Shown here piece by piece: positions 17,057 to 25,712 of a DNA stretch of 64,000 nt; position 1 is the first letter of the stretch; each line of letters starts with the position of its first letter. The notes below the pieces were generated by a model. That model saw only the letters and a list, made by a program, of their open reading frames with translations. It did not search any database and was not told the origin of the DNA. The stretch comes from Azophilus sp965221465 (GTDB taxonomy: Bacteria; Pseudomonadota; Gammaproteobacteria; Pseudomonadales; Azotimanducaceae), in contig OZ244892.1 of the NCBI GenBank assembly GCA_965221465.1, positions 62,001 through 126,000 of the forward strand. The letters run 5' to 3'. Made by a program: the position numbers and the translations under genes.

Positions 17057-17965
17057 ATGTCACGAAGCGATGTCGTTCGGCAATACATCGATGCGGTCTG
17101 GAACCAGGGCGACGCCTCCGCACTCACTCTGGCTGAACCCTGCTACTTGCATCAGGTCGACCAGCGAGATTCCGGGCCTTTGATCGAACTCTCGGTCGAG
17201 GATCAGCACGATCGTATTGCACGCGCGCAATCCGGAGCCGAGCGCAGTGAATTCGAGATCCAGCAACTGATCGAGTCTGACGAACTGGTTACCGTGGTCT
17301 GGAACCTGACTCGTTACCCGGCAGACGACACTGAAGCGCAAGGGCTCCGCGAGCAAGGCTACTTCCTGGACGAAGCGCAGAACATGCTGACGAAAGGGAT
17401 CGATGTATTCCGAGTTGTCGATGACGCGATCGTCGAAATCTGGGAAACCCAGGGCCCCTGGCTGCCGGGACACTGGGGCGAATCCAAGACAGGTGACTTG
17501 TCGACAACGGATGCCAATGCCATGGCCCCGGACGAAGTTGTTCGAGATTACGTGACGCGAATCTGGAACAAGGCAGATCCCACTTCCATTGAAGATTACA
17601 TAGCAGATGAATGCTGGCGACACGACGCCGGTGAGCCCGATCGTCAATTCATGGTCTTCGATCACGAGTTCCAGCACGTCAGAGCGCAAGAGGGCTATGC
17701 AAATGGCCTCTTCGATTTCAGGTTCATCGAATTACCTGTCGCGGGCGACTACGTCACCTTCATCTGGGATCTCAACATGTTCCTCACCCGAGAGGGCTTG
17801 AGGCAGGAAATGGAAGCGAAGGGTGCTCAGTTCGACCAGGACGGCAACATGATGGCGAAGGGCATCGAGGTCTTTCACATCGTCGATGGCAAGATTGTCG
17901 AAAACTGGATCGCTCAAGGCTGGGAGTACAAGGGTCATTGGGGCCCGACCATGAGTCGACAGTAG
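17057..17965 (+). CDS. Tandem double SnoaL-like protein
   Basis: 302 residues made of two SnoaL/NTF2-like domains of about 150 residues each. The first starts DVVRQYIDAVWNQGDAS and the second DEVVRDYVTRIWNKADPTS; both end with the same strand pattern (DVFRVVDDAIVEIWE... and EVFHIVDGKIVENW). The duplication is internal: the two halves clearly resemble each other. The start is ATG 17057, two bases after the GFA stop. Two fused NTF2 folds would form one pseudo-dimer, leaving two pockets that can diverge. It may be an isomerase, hydratase or cyclase of the pathway; no catalytic residues can be assigned with confidence. Confidence 0.8.
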   Translation: MSRSDVVRQYIDAVWNQGDASALTLAEPCYLHQVDQRDSGPLIELSVEDQHDRIARAQSGAERSEFEIQQLIESDELVTVVWNLTRYPADDTEAQGLREQGYFLDEAQNMLTKGIDVFRVVDDAIVEIWETQGPWLPGHWGESKTGDLSTTDANAMAPDEVVRDYVTRIWNKADPTSIEDYIADECWRHDAGEPDRQFMVFDHEFQHVRAQEGYANGLFDFRFIELPVAGDYVTFIWDLNMFLTREGLRQEMEAKGAQFDQDGNMMAKGIEVFHIVDGKIVENWIAQGWEYKGHWGPTMSRQ

Positions 17966-17973
17966 GCGACGCC

Positions 17974-19044
17974 ATGCCGACCGTACCGATCCCAAATGAC
18001 GGAATGCAGATTGAACCGGGTTGGTTCGAGGCCGTTCTAGCCTCCAGGGGCGTTCAGGCCAGGGTTCGCGCGATAAAAGCAGCCCCGATCGGCGGCGGGC
18101 TGATGGGCAGCAACGTGCGCTATGAGTTCGACTATGAACAGTCGGACGAACGCGCGCCGGCGTCGCTCATCGGGAAGTTTCCCTCCGGCTCAGGACAAAC
18201 CACCGAGGCCCATGGGGTCGTGGACGCTTACGGAAAAGAGATCTTTTTCTATCGCGATCTGGCCGCTCCTGTCCAGGACATCGTGCCCGAGGTCTGGTAC
18301 GCAGAACTGGATGAAGGTAACGGGCGCTTCGCGCTGATCCTCGAAGATCTGAGCCCCCTGCGTGCGCTCGACATCGTCAGCGGTTGCACCCCGGAAGACG
18401 GCAGACTGGCGATGGAGATGGCAGCGAGGTTGCACGCGAGCTACTGGCAGAGCGAATCGCTCGATAAACTCGGCTGGCTGGGCGGTACGTCACAGCGGCC
18501 GATGGACCTACTGCCTGCGGACTTTCAGCGTGAAATGTGGGTGGAATTCAAACGTCGGTTGGCTGGCCGGGTATCTGCTCGGCACATGCAGTTGGGCGAT
18601 GACTATTTTGCAGCGTATGAGCAGTGGCGTGACGTGTATGCCGGGCCCGTCAGTCTCGTACATTGCGATTATCGGCTGGAAAACGTGTTGTTCTGCGCGC
18701 CGGAAGCATCGCGAGATGCAGCGGTGGTCGATTGGCAGATCCTGGCGCAGGCGGGGCCGGCGATTGACGTTGCCTATTTTATCGGCACGAGCATCGAGGA
18801 ATCGGTGAGGAAATCTTGTGAGAACGATTTGCTGGAGACATACCACAGTGCGTTGGTTGCGCTTGGCGTCGACTACGCGGTCGACGACTTTCTGCGTGAT
18901 TACGAGTGGGCTTCGTTCTGGGGGCTCATGGTTTCGGTGGGTTCAATGATGCTCGAGGGCAACGAAGCCGGTAACACGATGCTGCTGACCATGTTTCAGC
19001 GGCAGGCAAGTCTCATCCTGGAAAACGGGTACGCTGCGGTTTGA
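17974..19044 (+). CDS. Kinase-like phosphotransferase (APH/ecdysteroid-kinase-like family)
   Basis: 356 residues with the protein-kinase-like APH fold: a Gly-rich start (IGGGLMGSNVRYEF), a Lys in LIGKFPS, a hinge-like ALILEDLSP, the catalytic loop HCDYRLENVLF (His230, Asp232, Asn237) and a metal-binding Asp256 in VVDWQI. It resembles the phosphotransferases found with catabolic genes and annotated ecdysteroid-kinase-like or EcKinase-like rather than true antibiotic kinases. The likely role is ATP-dependent phosphorylation of a hydroxyl group on the pathway substrate. It is the last gene of the plus-strand operon, starting eight bases after the preceding stop; the ATG at 17974 is chosen over 17938, which would overlap the SnoaL gene by 28 bases. 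Confidence 0.8.
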   Translation: MPTVPIPNDGMQIEPGWFEAVLASRGVQARVRAIKAAPIGGGLMGSNVRYEFDYEQSDERAPASLIGKFPSGSGQTTEAHGVVDAYGKEIFFYRDLAAPVQDIVPEVWYAELDEGNGRFALILEDLSPLRALDIVSGCTPEDGRLAMEMAARLHASYWQSESLDKLGWLGGTSQRPMDLLPADFQREMWVEFKRRLAGRVSARHMQLGDDYFAAYEQWRDVYAGPVSLVHCDYRLENVLFCAPEASRDAAVVDWQILAQAGPAIDVAYFIGTSIEESVRKSCENDLLETYHSALVALGVDYAVDDFLRDYEWASFWGLMVSVGSMMLEGNEAGNTMLLTMFQRQASLILENGYAAV

Positions 19045-19057
19045 GGGTAATCTGCTG

Positions 19058-19465
19058 CTACAAGTCCACGATGCGGGTGCCGTACAGCGTGTCGGTATAT
19101 TCGTGGATGCGCAGAATTTTGCCGTCCTTGAAGGTCACCAGCGTGGCATAGACGTTGCGATACTCGCTACCGTTGCGACTGATACCAAACGACCTGTTCT
19201 CAGTGGCAAGGTTGTCGCCTTCGGAAGCCCAGATCGTTTCTACCGTTACCTCGATACCATCTGGAAAAGGGGATTCGTCCTGGTGCGTCAGGAAACGAAT
19301 GTACTCTGACTTGTTTTGCGGGTTTGTTAACCCGGGAAGAGGGGCAGCCAGGCCGAACCAGCAGCTGAAATCATCATGGAGCAGGGCAAACGCCTGGTCA
19401 TATTTCTTGTTGCCGAGAAGCGCCCAGTAGGAACGGTAGATCTCTATCTGTGCTTCCCTGGTCAT
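19058..19465 (-). CDS. SnoaL/NTF2-like protein
   Basis: 135 residues of the SnoaL fold: an N-terminal helix (IEIYRSYWALLGNKKYDQAFALLHDDFSCWFG) and strand repeats ending VTFKDGKILRIHEYTDTLYG. The final strand KILRIHEYTDT is shared almost motif for motif with the SnoaL-like protein at 26658-27098 (ERIREFRQYTDTYH), so the two may be paralogues. The start overlaps the stop of the P450 gene by four bases, so they are translationally coupled, which suggests this protein acts on the P450 product. It is the last gene of the minus-strand P450 operon and converges on the kinase gene. Confidence 0.78.
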   Translation of the reverse strand: MTREAQIEIYRSYWALLGNKKYDQAFALLHDDFSCWFGLAAPLPGLTNPQNKSEYIRFLTHQDESPFPDGIEVTVETIWASEGDNLATENRSFGISRNGSEYRNVYATLVTFKDGKILRIHEYTDTLYGTRIVDL

Positions 19466-20703
19466 CGGACGGGGTGAACCTGTACCGGTACATCCTTGAT
19501 GCCGCGGATAAAGTTGTTGGACACACGTTCGACGTCACCGACGACCTCAATGGTGTGGAATCGCTGGACAATTTCCTCCCACAGCACCCGTAGTTGCATT
19601 TCTGCAAGGCGGTTGCCCATACAGCGGTGAATGCCGAACCCGAACGAAACATGGGCGCGAGCGTTGGGCCTGTCAACGATGAGCTTGTCTGCATCCTCGA
19701 AAACGCGTTCGTCCCGGTTACCGGACAGGTACCACATGACGACCTTGTCTCCTTCCCTGATCTGTTGACCACCGAGCTCGTAGTCTTCCAGTGCCGTACG
19801 TCGCATGTGGATCACGGGCGTCTGCCAGCGGATCATTTCGGCGACCATGTTGGGGATCAGGCGATGGTTATCGCGTAGTTTCCGGTATTGATCCGGGTAC
19901 TTGTCGAGAGCTATGACGCCGCCGCTGATACTGTTCCGTGTGGTGTCATTGCCGCCGACGATGAGGAGCACCAGGGTACCGAGAAATCTGGCCGGGTCCT
20001 CAATGATGTTTGCTGTATCCGCGTTGTGCTGCAGCATGGAGATCAGGTCGAAGGCAGGCGGCTGACCGCTTTTGTCCATCCACAGCCGATTGAGTGCTTC
20101 TGCTGCCTTTTCTATTTCGGTGTTGCGATGCTCCATGTCGACGTCGAAATCTCCACTCACCTGAGGCACGTTGGTCACGAGGTCGGACCAATAAATGAGT
20201 TTGCGCCGATCCTCGTAGGGAAAATCGAGCAGCGTAGCCAGCATGCGAGCGGTCAACTCGATCGAGACCTCTTGAACCCAGTTGAAGGTCTCGCCAACCG
20301 GTATGTTTTCTAGGATGTCGACGGCCCGTTCTCGGATCAGGGATTCCAGTTGTTTCAGGTTGTTCGGCGCCACTGTCGGTGCAACGGCGCTACGGTCCCT
20401 CATGTGCTCCGGCTCATCCATATTGATGAAGCTATGTCCTGTCTGCTGTCCCTCGACGTCCTCGACATCGACGATAGCGGTGCCACCTCTTGCCGATGAG
20501 AATACTTCGGCGTTGGTGTCGACCTCCTTGATCAGATCGTGGGTAGTCACCGACCAGAATGGACCGTTCAAACTGTCAGGCAGAAAGTGAACCGGTGCTT
20601 CCTTTCGTAGCCGGGCAAACCAGGGTTGCCAGGTGTCATGCAGGAAAAGTTCTGCTCGACTGACGTCGATCTGTTCGAGGGGTAGCTTGCTGACCTCGTC
20701 CAT
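19462..20703 (-). CDS. Cytochrome P450
   Basis: 413 residues from ATG 20703, 20 bases after the upstream P450 stop; the frame extends far upstream but that part is the shadow of the other P450. All P450 landmarks are present: the I-helix oxygen-activation motif GGNDTTRNS, the K-helix ExxR in MVAEMIRW, and the heme-ligand loop FGFGIHRCMGNRLAEMQ with the cysteine about 60 residues from the end. It is a soluble bacterial class I enzyme, so it needs ferredoxin and a reductase; none is encoded nearby. The usual Ala-Gly pair before the acid-Thr is Gly-Gly. It probably hydroxylates the hydrophobic substrate of this cluster. Confidence 0.93.
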   Translation of the reverse strand: MDEVSKLPLEQIDVSRAELFLHDTWQPWFARLRKEAPVHFLPDSLNGPFWSVTTHDLIKEVDTNAEVFSSARGGTAIVDVEDVEGQQTGHSFINMDEPEHMRDRSAVAPTVAPNNLKQLESLIRERAVDILENIPVGETFNWVQEVSIELTARMLATLLDFPYEDRRKLIYWSDLVTNVPQVSGDFDVDMEHRNTEIEKAAEALNRLWMDKSGQPPAFDLISMLQHNADTANIIEDPARFLGTLVLLIVGGNDTTRNSISGGVIALDKYPDQYRKLRDNHRLIPNMVAEMIRWQTPVIHMRRTALEDYELGGQQIREGDKVVMWYLSGNRDERVFEDADKLIVDRPNARAHVSFGFGIHRCMGNRLAEMQLRVLWEEIVQRFHTIEVVGDVERVSNNFIRGIKDVPVQVHPVR

Positions 20704-20723
20704 TGCTCGTAGTTCTCCGTTGA

Positions 20724-22004
20724 CTAGTGCATGGTGAATCTGATGGGAAGGCTCTTCAGTCCGCTGGTCAATATCGATTCCATCATCCTGGGTTCGCCAG
20801 CCGACTCGACATGCTCGAGCCTTGGCAACAGCTCGCCGAAGAATGCCCTGACTTCGAGCTTCGCCAGATGCTGGCCCAGGCACACATGCGGGCCGAACCC
20901 GAACGCCAGATGCTTGCTTGGATCGCGCTCGATGTCGAACATGGAGGCGTTCTCGATCGCTTCTTCGTCTCGGCAGGCGGACGCATAGAAGAGGGCGGCA
21001 TTTTCGCCGTCGCCGATCGTTTGGCCGCCAATCTCCATGGCGCCAATGGCGGTTCGGACGAAGTGTTTTACCGGCGCGGTCCAGCGGATCATTTCGTCGA
21101 CGGCCGAATCGAGGAGTCCCGGTTTCTCTTTGAGTCGTGCGAGCTGATCTCGATGCTCGGCAAGTGCTCTTAGCCCGCCCGCAATGACGGCGCTGGTCGT
21201 TTCGTGACCGGCGGTGGCCAATACGCTGAAATAGGCACTCATGTACCGCTCATCCATCGGTTCGCCATCGATCTCTGCGTTGGCCAGCACGGTGGCGATG
21301 TCGTTCTGCGGGTGTTTTCGTCTTTCGCGAGCAATCTGGACAAAGTATGCGCCTTGCTCGCTCAGGGTTTTCGATAGGGAAACCGGGCGGCCGAACTCGT
21401 CCACGCCAAAGTCCGCGTCCTGAAGACCGAAAAGCCGCTGTGCCCAGACCAGTATTTTCGGTTCGTCTTCGGCTGGTATGCCAACCATCGCGCATAGCAC
21501 TTTCAACGGGAAGTGAAACGCGATATCTGTAGCGAAATCGCACTCGCCATCCAACGTTTGCATCGTGTTCACGGAACTCCTGGCAACTGCCTCGATCATC
21601 GGAGCCAACGCGTTCACGTTTCTTGGCATGAAGAAATCGTTGGTGATGCGCCGGTACTTCCTGTGCAACTCGCCGTCCATGGTCAAAACGGTCGGTACGG
21701 GATGCTCGCTGCCAAAGTCGGCGAGAGATTGCTGTTCCTCTTCGATCGACATCAGCGTCGGTCGGGGAGCTGCGGCAAAGCGCTTCCAGTTCTGCTCGAC
21801 GAACCGTATGTCTTCATGACGGGTCACGGCCCAGAACGGTCGATATCCCCGAGGTTGCAGATAGACGACCGGGTCGTCTTTTCTCATCCTTGCGTACAGC
21901 GCGTCGATATCGTCGGGCCGGCCATATGCCTTGGCATCGACGACGGATTCATAGGTTAGAGCTGGCGGTGCCGACACTGGCGATCGTACCCTGATGTGAC
22001 ACAT
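20724..22004 (-). CDS. Cytochrome P450
   Basis: 426 residues from ATG 22004 behind AGGAT; an in-frame ATG six codons earlier is also possible. Landmarks: I-helix TAGHETTSA, ExxR in VDEMIRW, and the heme loop FGFGPHVCLGQHLAKLE. It resembles bacterial soluble P450s of the CYP107/CYP125-like general type, without a membrane anchor. It is the first gene of the minus-strand operon P450-P450-SnoaL and diverges from the linalool-dehydratase-like gene, with about 147 bases between the starts for control of both. Two different P450s in one operon suggest two successive hydroxylations of the same molecule. No redox partner gene is in the window. Confidence 0.93.
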   Translation of the reverse strand: MCHIRVRSPVSAPPALTYESVVDAKAYGRPDDIDALYARMRKDDPVVYLQPRGYRPFWAVTRHEDIRFVEQNWKRFAAAPRPTLMSIEEEQQSLADFGSEHPVPTVLTMDGELHRKYRRITNDFFMPRNVNALAPMIEAVARSSVNTMQTLDGECDFATDIAFHFPLKVLCAMVGIPAEDEPKILVWAQRLFGLQDADFGVDEFGRPVSLSKTLSEQGAYFVQIARERRKHPQNDIATVLANAEIDGEPMDERYMSAYFSVLATAGHETTSAVIAGGLRALAEHRDQLARLKEKPGLLDSAVDEMIRWTAPVKHFVRTAIGAMEIGGQTIGDGENAALFYASACRDEEAIENASMFDIERDPSKHLAFGFGPHVCLGQHLAKLEVRAFFGELLPRLEHVESAGEPRMMESILTSGLKSLPIRFTMH

Positions 22005-22151
22005 TGCTATCCTGTTCGTCACATTGAGGAATTCTCACCGTAAATGAGACTTTCCTTACCGCTGGGGTTCGTGATTGCCGACTGATTCGTGCAATTGTGG
22101 CGTTTAGCCTTCACACTAGAAGAGTCCTGAAGTCAGCACCAGGGGGGAGAA

Positions 22152-24071
22152 ATGAGTGTCGCGACCTTGCAACTGCCCGAAACCCGGCCAGGCCACGGGC
22201 CAATTACGCTCAAATACTATCGTCGTACCGCAGTTTGTTACCTCGTAGCGATCACGGCCGGCCTGTTGGCCGCCATCTATCTGCCAGCGACAGGTTGGGC
22301 CGGCTTTGGCATGGGGATGTTCTTTCCGGGTAGCGGGTTCTTTTACACGGGTGGCTGGAGCTGGGTCGGAGCAGTCGTCGCTCCGCTGCTGTTCGTGATC
22401 ACACTCGTGGGCTACTACGCCACGGGTGGACTCGTGTTCCCGTTTCTCGTCTGGCTGTTGGCGGCCGTGACGTCCGGTGCAATTGCTGCATCTCGCGAGC
22501 TCGATGCAATCAACGGTTTTGCCCTCTGGTTGGTCCCGGCGTTGTCGGCAGCGGGTTACGCCTACTACAAACGCAAATCGATCCAGATGAGTCGATCGGA
22601 ACTGGCAACAGCCAGGGTTCGCAACAAACGACTCGCAGCAACGGAGCTCGAGGCCACGCCTGCGCCAGTTTTCGACGAAAATTTCTGGACCGAGTTGAGC
22701 AAGGACGACCTCGACGTTCTGAAGCAAACCTTCGACCTCTCGCTGCAGCCGGTCGATGAATTCGAGGGGTTCGAGTGGTTCGACCAGTTTCTCTCGGCAT
22801 CGATGCGCTATCAACTGAACTACCCGGGCTATACGTTGCACCTGATGCAGTACAAGCATACGCCGAACTTCCACGGATATCTGAACAAGGCACAGCGGAA
22901 CATCATTGAAAAGTACACGGACCAGCGGGTGTGCGGTTATTGGAAACTCAGCTCCTTGATTGGCGATCTGTCGACGGATTTCGATCCGATAGAGCGGGGC
23001 AACATCATGCTGACGGGCTGGTTGAGTATCAGCACGATGGCCTACGCCGCCAACACCAATGACCACCGTTACAACGAACCGGGCTCGTTGACCTTTCATG
23101 TGAACAACAAACCCTATGCCTACGATGCGCAAAGTATCGTCAAGGGCATCTACAGGAACTACAAACGCTCGCCGTGGACCCTGTTCAGCTGCGAGCCCAA
23201 TTGGCTCTTCAACATGTGCAATACGTCCGGCATGGTCGCGCTGCGGATGCATGACAGCATTTACGGCACCAGCTATTTCGACGAGATTGCAGAGCCTTTC
23301 GAGAAAGTCATTGACGATGAGTTCATGACGCTCGATGGACGGGTGATTGCCATACGTTCATCGCGCCTTGGCTTCACAATTCCTGTTTTGACCTCGCCGA
23401 TGGCGGATTCCGCCTTCGCGATGTGGGGTAATGCCGTTGGTTTTGTCAGTGCCAAACGGGCGTGGGATATTCTGCGTAACGATCTGATTACCATTCATGA
23501 CGATGGTTCGATCGACATCGACATGAAAGTCTGGGATACGACGGATTCAGGCAACTACAAGAAATCGACGTTGGGTTGTTATTCTGCGCTCTGTCTGTCG
23601 GCCAGGGAATTCGGTGACGATGAACTGCTGGCAGCGTTGGAGCGGAAGATCGAAGAAGAATATCCCATGGTTTACGAGGATGGGCGCAAAAAGGCCAACG
23701 CCATTGCGTCCGTCGTGACCAAGGGCATGTACATGCAGTCCCGGGTCATGGCGGAAAACAGTATCAATCACCTGGTCAACTATCGCCTGCCCGATCATGT
23801 CATGAACGGGCCGAAACTCACCGAGTGCGAATACCCGGGTGTCCTGGTGGCAAAAGCGGTGAGTTACGACGGCAAGAGCCTGGATCTGGTTCTATACCCA
23901 GGCACCGAACAGACCGATCAGCAAATTGCCATCGGTGATCTGGAGAAAGACTCGCCCTATCGGCTAACGGTTGCCGGCCAGCCGCAGCAAATATCATCGG
24001 ACGCCAACGGAGTGTTTACCGGTACCGTTGCACTCAGCGACCGCACGGAGGTCAGGGTTACACCTGTTTGA
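22152..24071 (+). CDS. Linalool dehydratase/isomerase-like protein with N-terminal membrane domain
   Basis: 639 residues in three parts. Residues about 25-140 form four membrane helices. Residues about 175-550 resemble linalool dehydratase-isomerase (Ldi) of Castellaniella defragrans: YKHTPN near residue 237, DFDPIERGNIM at residues 276-286 (DPIEKENIM in Ldi) and CEPNWLFNMCN with Cys347 and Cys356, the same nine-residue spacing as the two active-site cysteines of Ldi. Residues 560-639 add a small beta-rich tail. Ldi dehydrates the tertiary alcohol linalool to myrcene and isomerises it to geraniol. Native Ldi is soluble and periplasmic, so a membrane-fused form is notable. A very strong ribosome site (AGGGGGGAGAA) precedes the start. 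It leads an operon with an acyltransferase-like gene. Confidence 0.8.
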   Translation: MSVATLQLPETRPGHGPITLKYYRRTAVCYLVAITAGLLAAIYLPATGWAGFGMGMFFPGSGFFYTGGWSWVGAVVAPLLFVITLVGYYATGGLVFPFLVWLLAAVTSGAIAASRELDAINGFALWLVPALSAAGYAYYKRKSIQMSRSELATARVRNKRLAATELEATPAPVFDENFWTELSKDDLDVLKQTFDLSLQPVDEFEGFEWFDQFLSASMRYQLNYPGYTLHLMQYKHTPNFHGYLNKAQRNIIEKYTDQRVCGYWKLSSLIGDLSTDFDPIERGNIMLTGWLSISTMAYAANTNDHRYNEPGSLTFHVNNKPYAYDAQSIVKGIYRNYKRSPWTLFSCEPNWLFNMCNTSGMVALRMHDSIYGTSYFDEIAEPFEKVIDDEFMTLDGRVIAIRSSRLGFTIPVLTSPMADSAFAMWGNAVGFVSAKRAWDILRNDLITIHDDGSIDIDMKVWDTTDSGNYKKSTLGCYSALCLSAREFGDDELLAALERKIEEEYPMVYEDGRKKANAIASVVTKGMYMQSRVMAENSINHLVNYRLPDHVMNGPKLTECEYPGVLVAKAVSYDGKSLDLVLYPGTEQTDQQIAIGDLEKDSPYRLTVAGQPQQISSDANGVFTGTVALSDRTEVRVTPV

Positions 24072-24166
24072 TGCCATGGCGTGTTGCATATTCATAGCGT
24101 TCCTCCTTTATTGCTTCGTGCAATGGCGCAACTCTTTGCAAGCCAGGTTGAAGAAGATCCTTGCCA

Positions 24167-25516
24167 ATGACTCGACAGAGTAGAGATGCCGGCTTCTGCG
24201 AGACGCTCAGCTACGTCTTTCACGATCTCTGTTTCAACGACAGCATTTGCGCGCTGAAAACGCGAATTTCGGGTCCGCTCACCGAGAAGGTCGCCAGGCT
24301 CGCGTTGTTCTGGTGCCAGAACCGACACCCCATGTTGCATGCAAAGCCGGTTACGGAACACGACGGCAACATCAAGTGGTATTTCGACGAAGACTTCGCG
24401 ACGAACAAAAGCATCGACACGGTGCCCCTGTCCTGGCGCGAGCGAGTCGACGGCTCGCATGTAGAGCGTGTTATCGACGCTGAACTGGCTGAGCCCGACG
24501 TTTTGGGGGAGTACCCCTGGAGGTCGGTGATTCTGAGCGACGGGGTAGAGCACGATGTGGTGTTCCTGATACCGCACTACATGACGGATGCGACGTCGTT
24601 CATACACCTCTTCAAGCTTTTTTTAGAGAACTGCGAGCTGATTGTTTCGGGGCGGTCGGAAGACATCGAGCGGTCGGTCTTGCCGATACCATTGCCGCTC
24701 GACTGCCTGCTGCCAAGTAGTGCCGGTGGCTTGTCCGCAATGATGGACGAGCCCGAAGTGTCGGACGTCTGGCCATGGCAAGGATTTGCGCCTCGGCAGC
24801 AAAGGGAATCGAGAAACATCTGGTTCAGCGTCGACAGCACGACAACTCGAGCGTTGATCGGGCGTTGCAAGGAAAACGGCGTCAGCGTCAACAGCGTGTT
24901 GAGTGCCGCCTACCTGCTGGCGACCGATGCCGCTTTCTTCGCAGAACCTGAGCCGCGAACACTGGCCTTTTCGACAGCCGTGAGTCTGCGACCGTACTGC
25001 GAGCCACCGTACTATGATAACGCCTTCGCCTGGCACATCGCTCAGTATTCGTTTGCCCAGGCGTTGGGCGGGGGCTTCTGGGAGGTTGCAGCAGGGATGG
25101 GGGAGAACCTTGCCGCGCTCGTTGACGAACAGGAACGCAATGGATTCTTCCCCGCCGAGTTCGACCCGGGCATGTTTTCCACGGCGCTCGGTCGGATGTT
25201 CGACCGCGATGATGAGCTGCGAGTGTTTGGATCACCGGTGATTTCCAACATGGGCGTTGTCGATGTACCGGAGAACTTCGGGCCCTTTGCCGTGGATGAC
25301 CTCTGTTGGACGACAAAACAGGTCTGTGGCCGCAACCTGGCATCGCTCTACACGCTCACACTCCATGGCAGGATGTCGTTCTGTCTTGCCTATATCGATC
25401 CGTTGTTGGGTGACCGGAAGGGACAGGCGATTGTCGGCCGAATTGTCGAGACGATCGACCAGATAGCCGCCGCAAGCGCCCACTTCCATGCGTATCGGAT
25501 TCAGCGGCAGAATTGA
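24167..25516 (+). CDS. Condensation-domain/PapA-like acyltransferase
   Basis: 449 residues from ATG 24167. The acyltransferase signature HxxxD appears as His137-Tyr-Met-Thr-Asp141, with the following Gly of the common HHxxxDG replaced by Ala. The general pattern (an N-terminal half with the motif, a C-terminal half with YDNAFAWH and FSTAVSLRPY) matches the condensation-domain superfamily that includes PapA5-type and alcohol acyltransferases. It is too short and isolated to be part of a non-ribosomal synthetase. Next to a linalool-dehydratase-like protein it could esterify a terpenoid alcohol with an acyl-CoA, for detoxification or storage. There is a 95-base gap from the preceding gene, and its 3' end overlaps the next gene by 29 bases. 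Confidence 0.7.
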   Translation: MTRQSRDAGFCETLSYVFHDLCFNDSICALKTRISGPLTEKVARLALFWCQNRHPMLHAKPVTEHDGNIKWYFDEDFATNKSIDTVPLSWRERVDGSHVERVIDAELAEPDVLGEYPWRSVILSDGVEHDVVFLIPHYMTDATSFIHLFKLFLENCELIVSGRSEDIERSVLPIPLPLDCLLPSSAGGLSAMMDEPEVSDVWPWQGFAPRQQRESRNIWFSVDSTTTRALIGRCKENGVSVNSVLSAAYLLATDAAFFAEPEPRTLAFSTAVSLRPYCEPPYYDNAFAWHIAQYSFAQALGGGFWEVAAGMGENLAALVDEQERNGFFPAEFDPGMFSTALGRMFDRDDELRVFGSPVISNMGVVDVPENFGPFAVDDLCWTTKQVCGRNLASLYTLTLHGRMSFCLAYIDPLLGDRKGQAIVGRIVETIDQIAAASAHFHAYRIQRQN

Positions 25517-25712
25517 ACCGGCGTTGAGCAGCCTGGAGGTGTTCGATGGCGCAGAGGAGACTGTCGCGGTTGGACGCGTGTCTTCGACTGACCCGAATGC
25601 GCTGGAAGCAGTCCTTCCGGCAGTCGGACCCGGTGTCTATCTGGTGAAGTGGGCGGTGGTAGGCAACGATACGCATCGGATCGAAGGTGAATATCGCTTC
25701 GAGATCCAATGA
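25488..25712 (+). CDS. CopC-domain protein, truncated at the N-terminus
   Basis: 74 residues that match the middle and end of a CopC domain: MRIGFSGRIEPALSSLEVFD, then AVLPAVGPGVYLVKWAVVGNDTHRIEGEYRFEI, where CopC proteins have LP-x3-G-x-Y-x-V-x-W and a GH-x3-G-x-F strand. The signal peptide and the first strand with the N-terminal His of the copper site are missing; in frame, an upstream stop lies 24 bases before the ATG. The ATG overlaps the acyltransferase gene and the stop overlaps copD (ATGA). Without export signal or the N-terminal ligand it is unlikely to be a working periplasmic copper carrier. Confidence 0.65.
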   Translation: MRIGFSGRIEPALSSLEVFDGAEETVAVGRVSSTDPNALEAVLPAVGPGVYLVKWAVVGNDTHRIEGEYRFEIQ

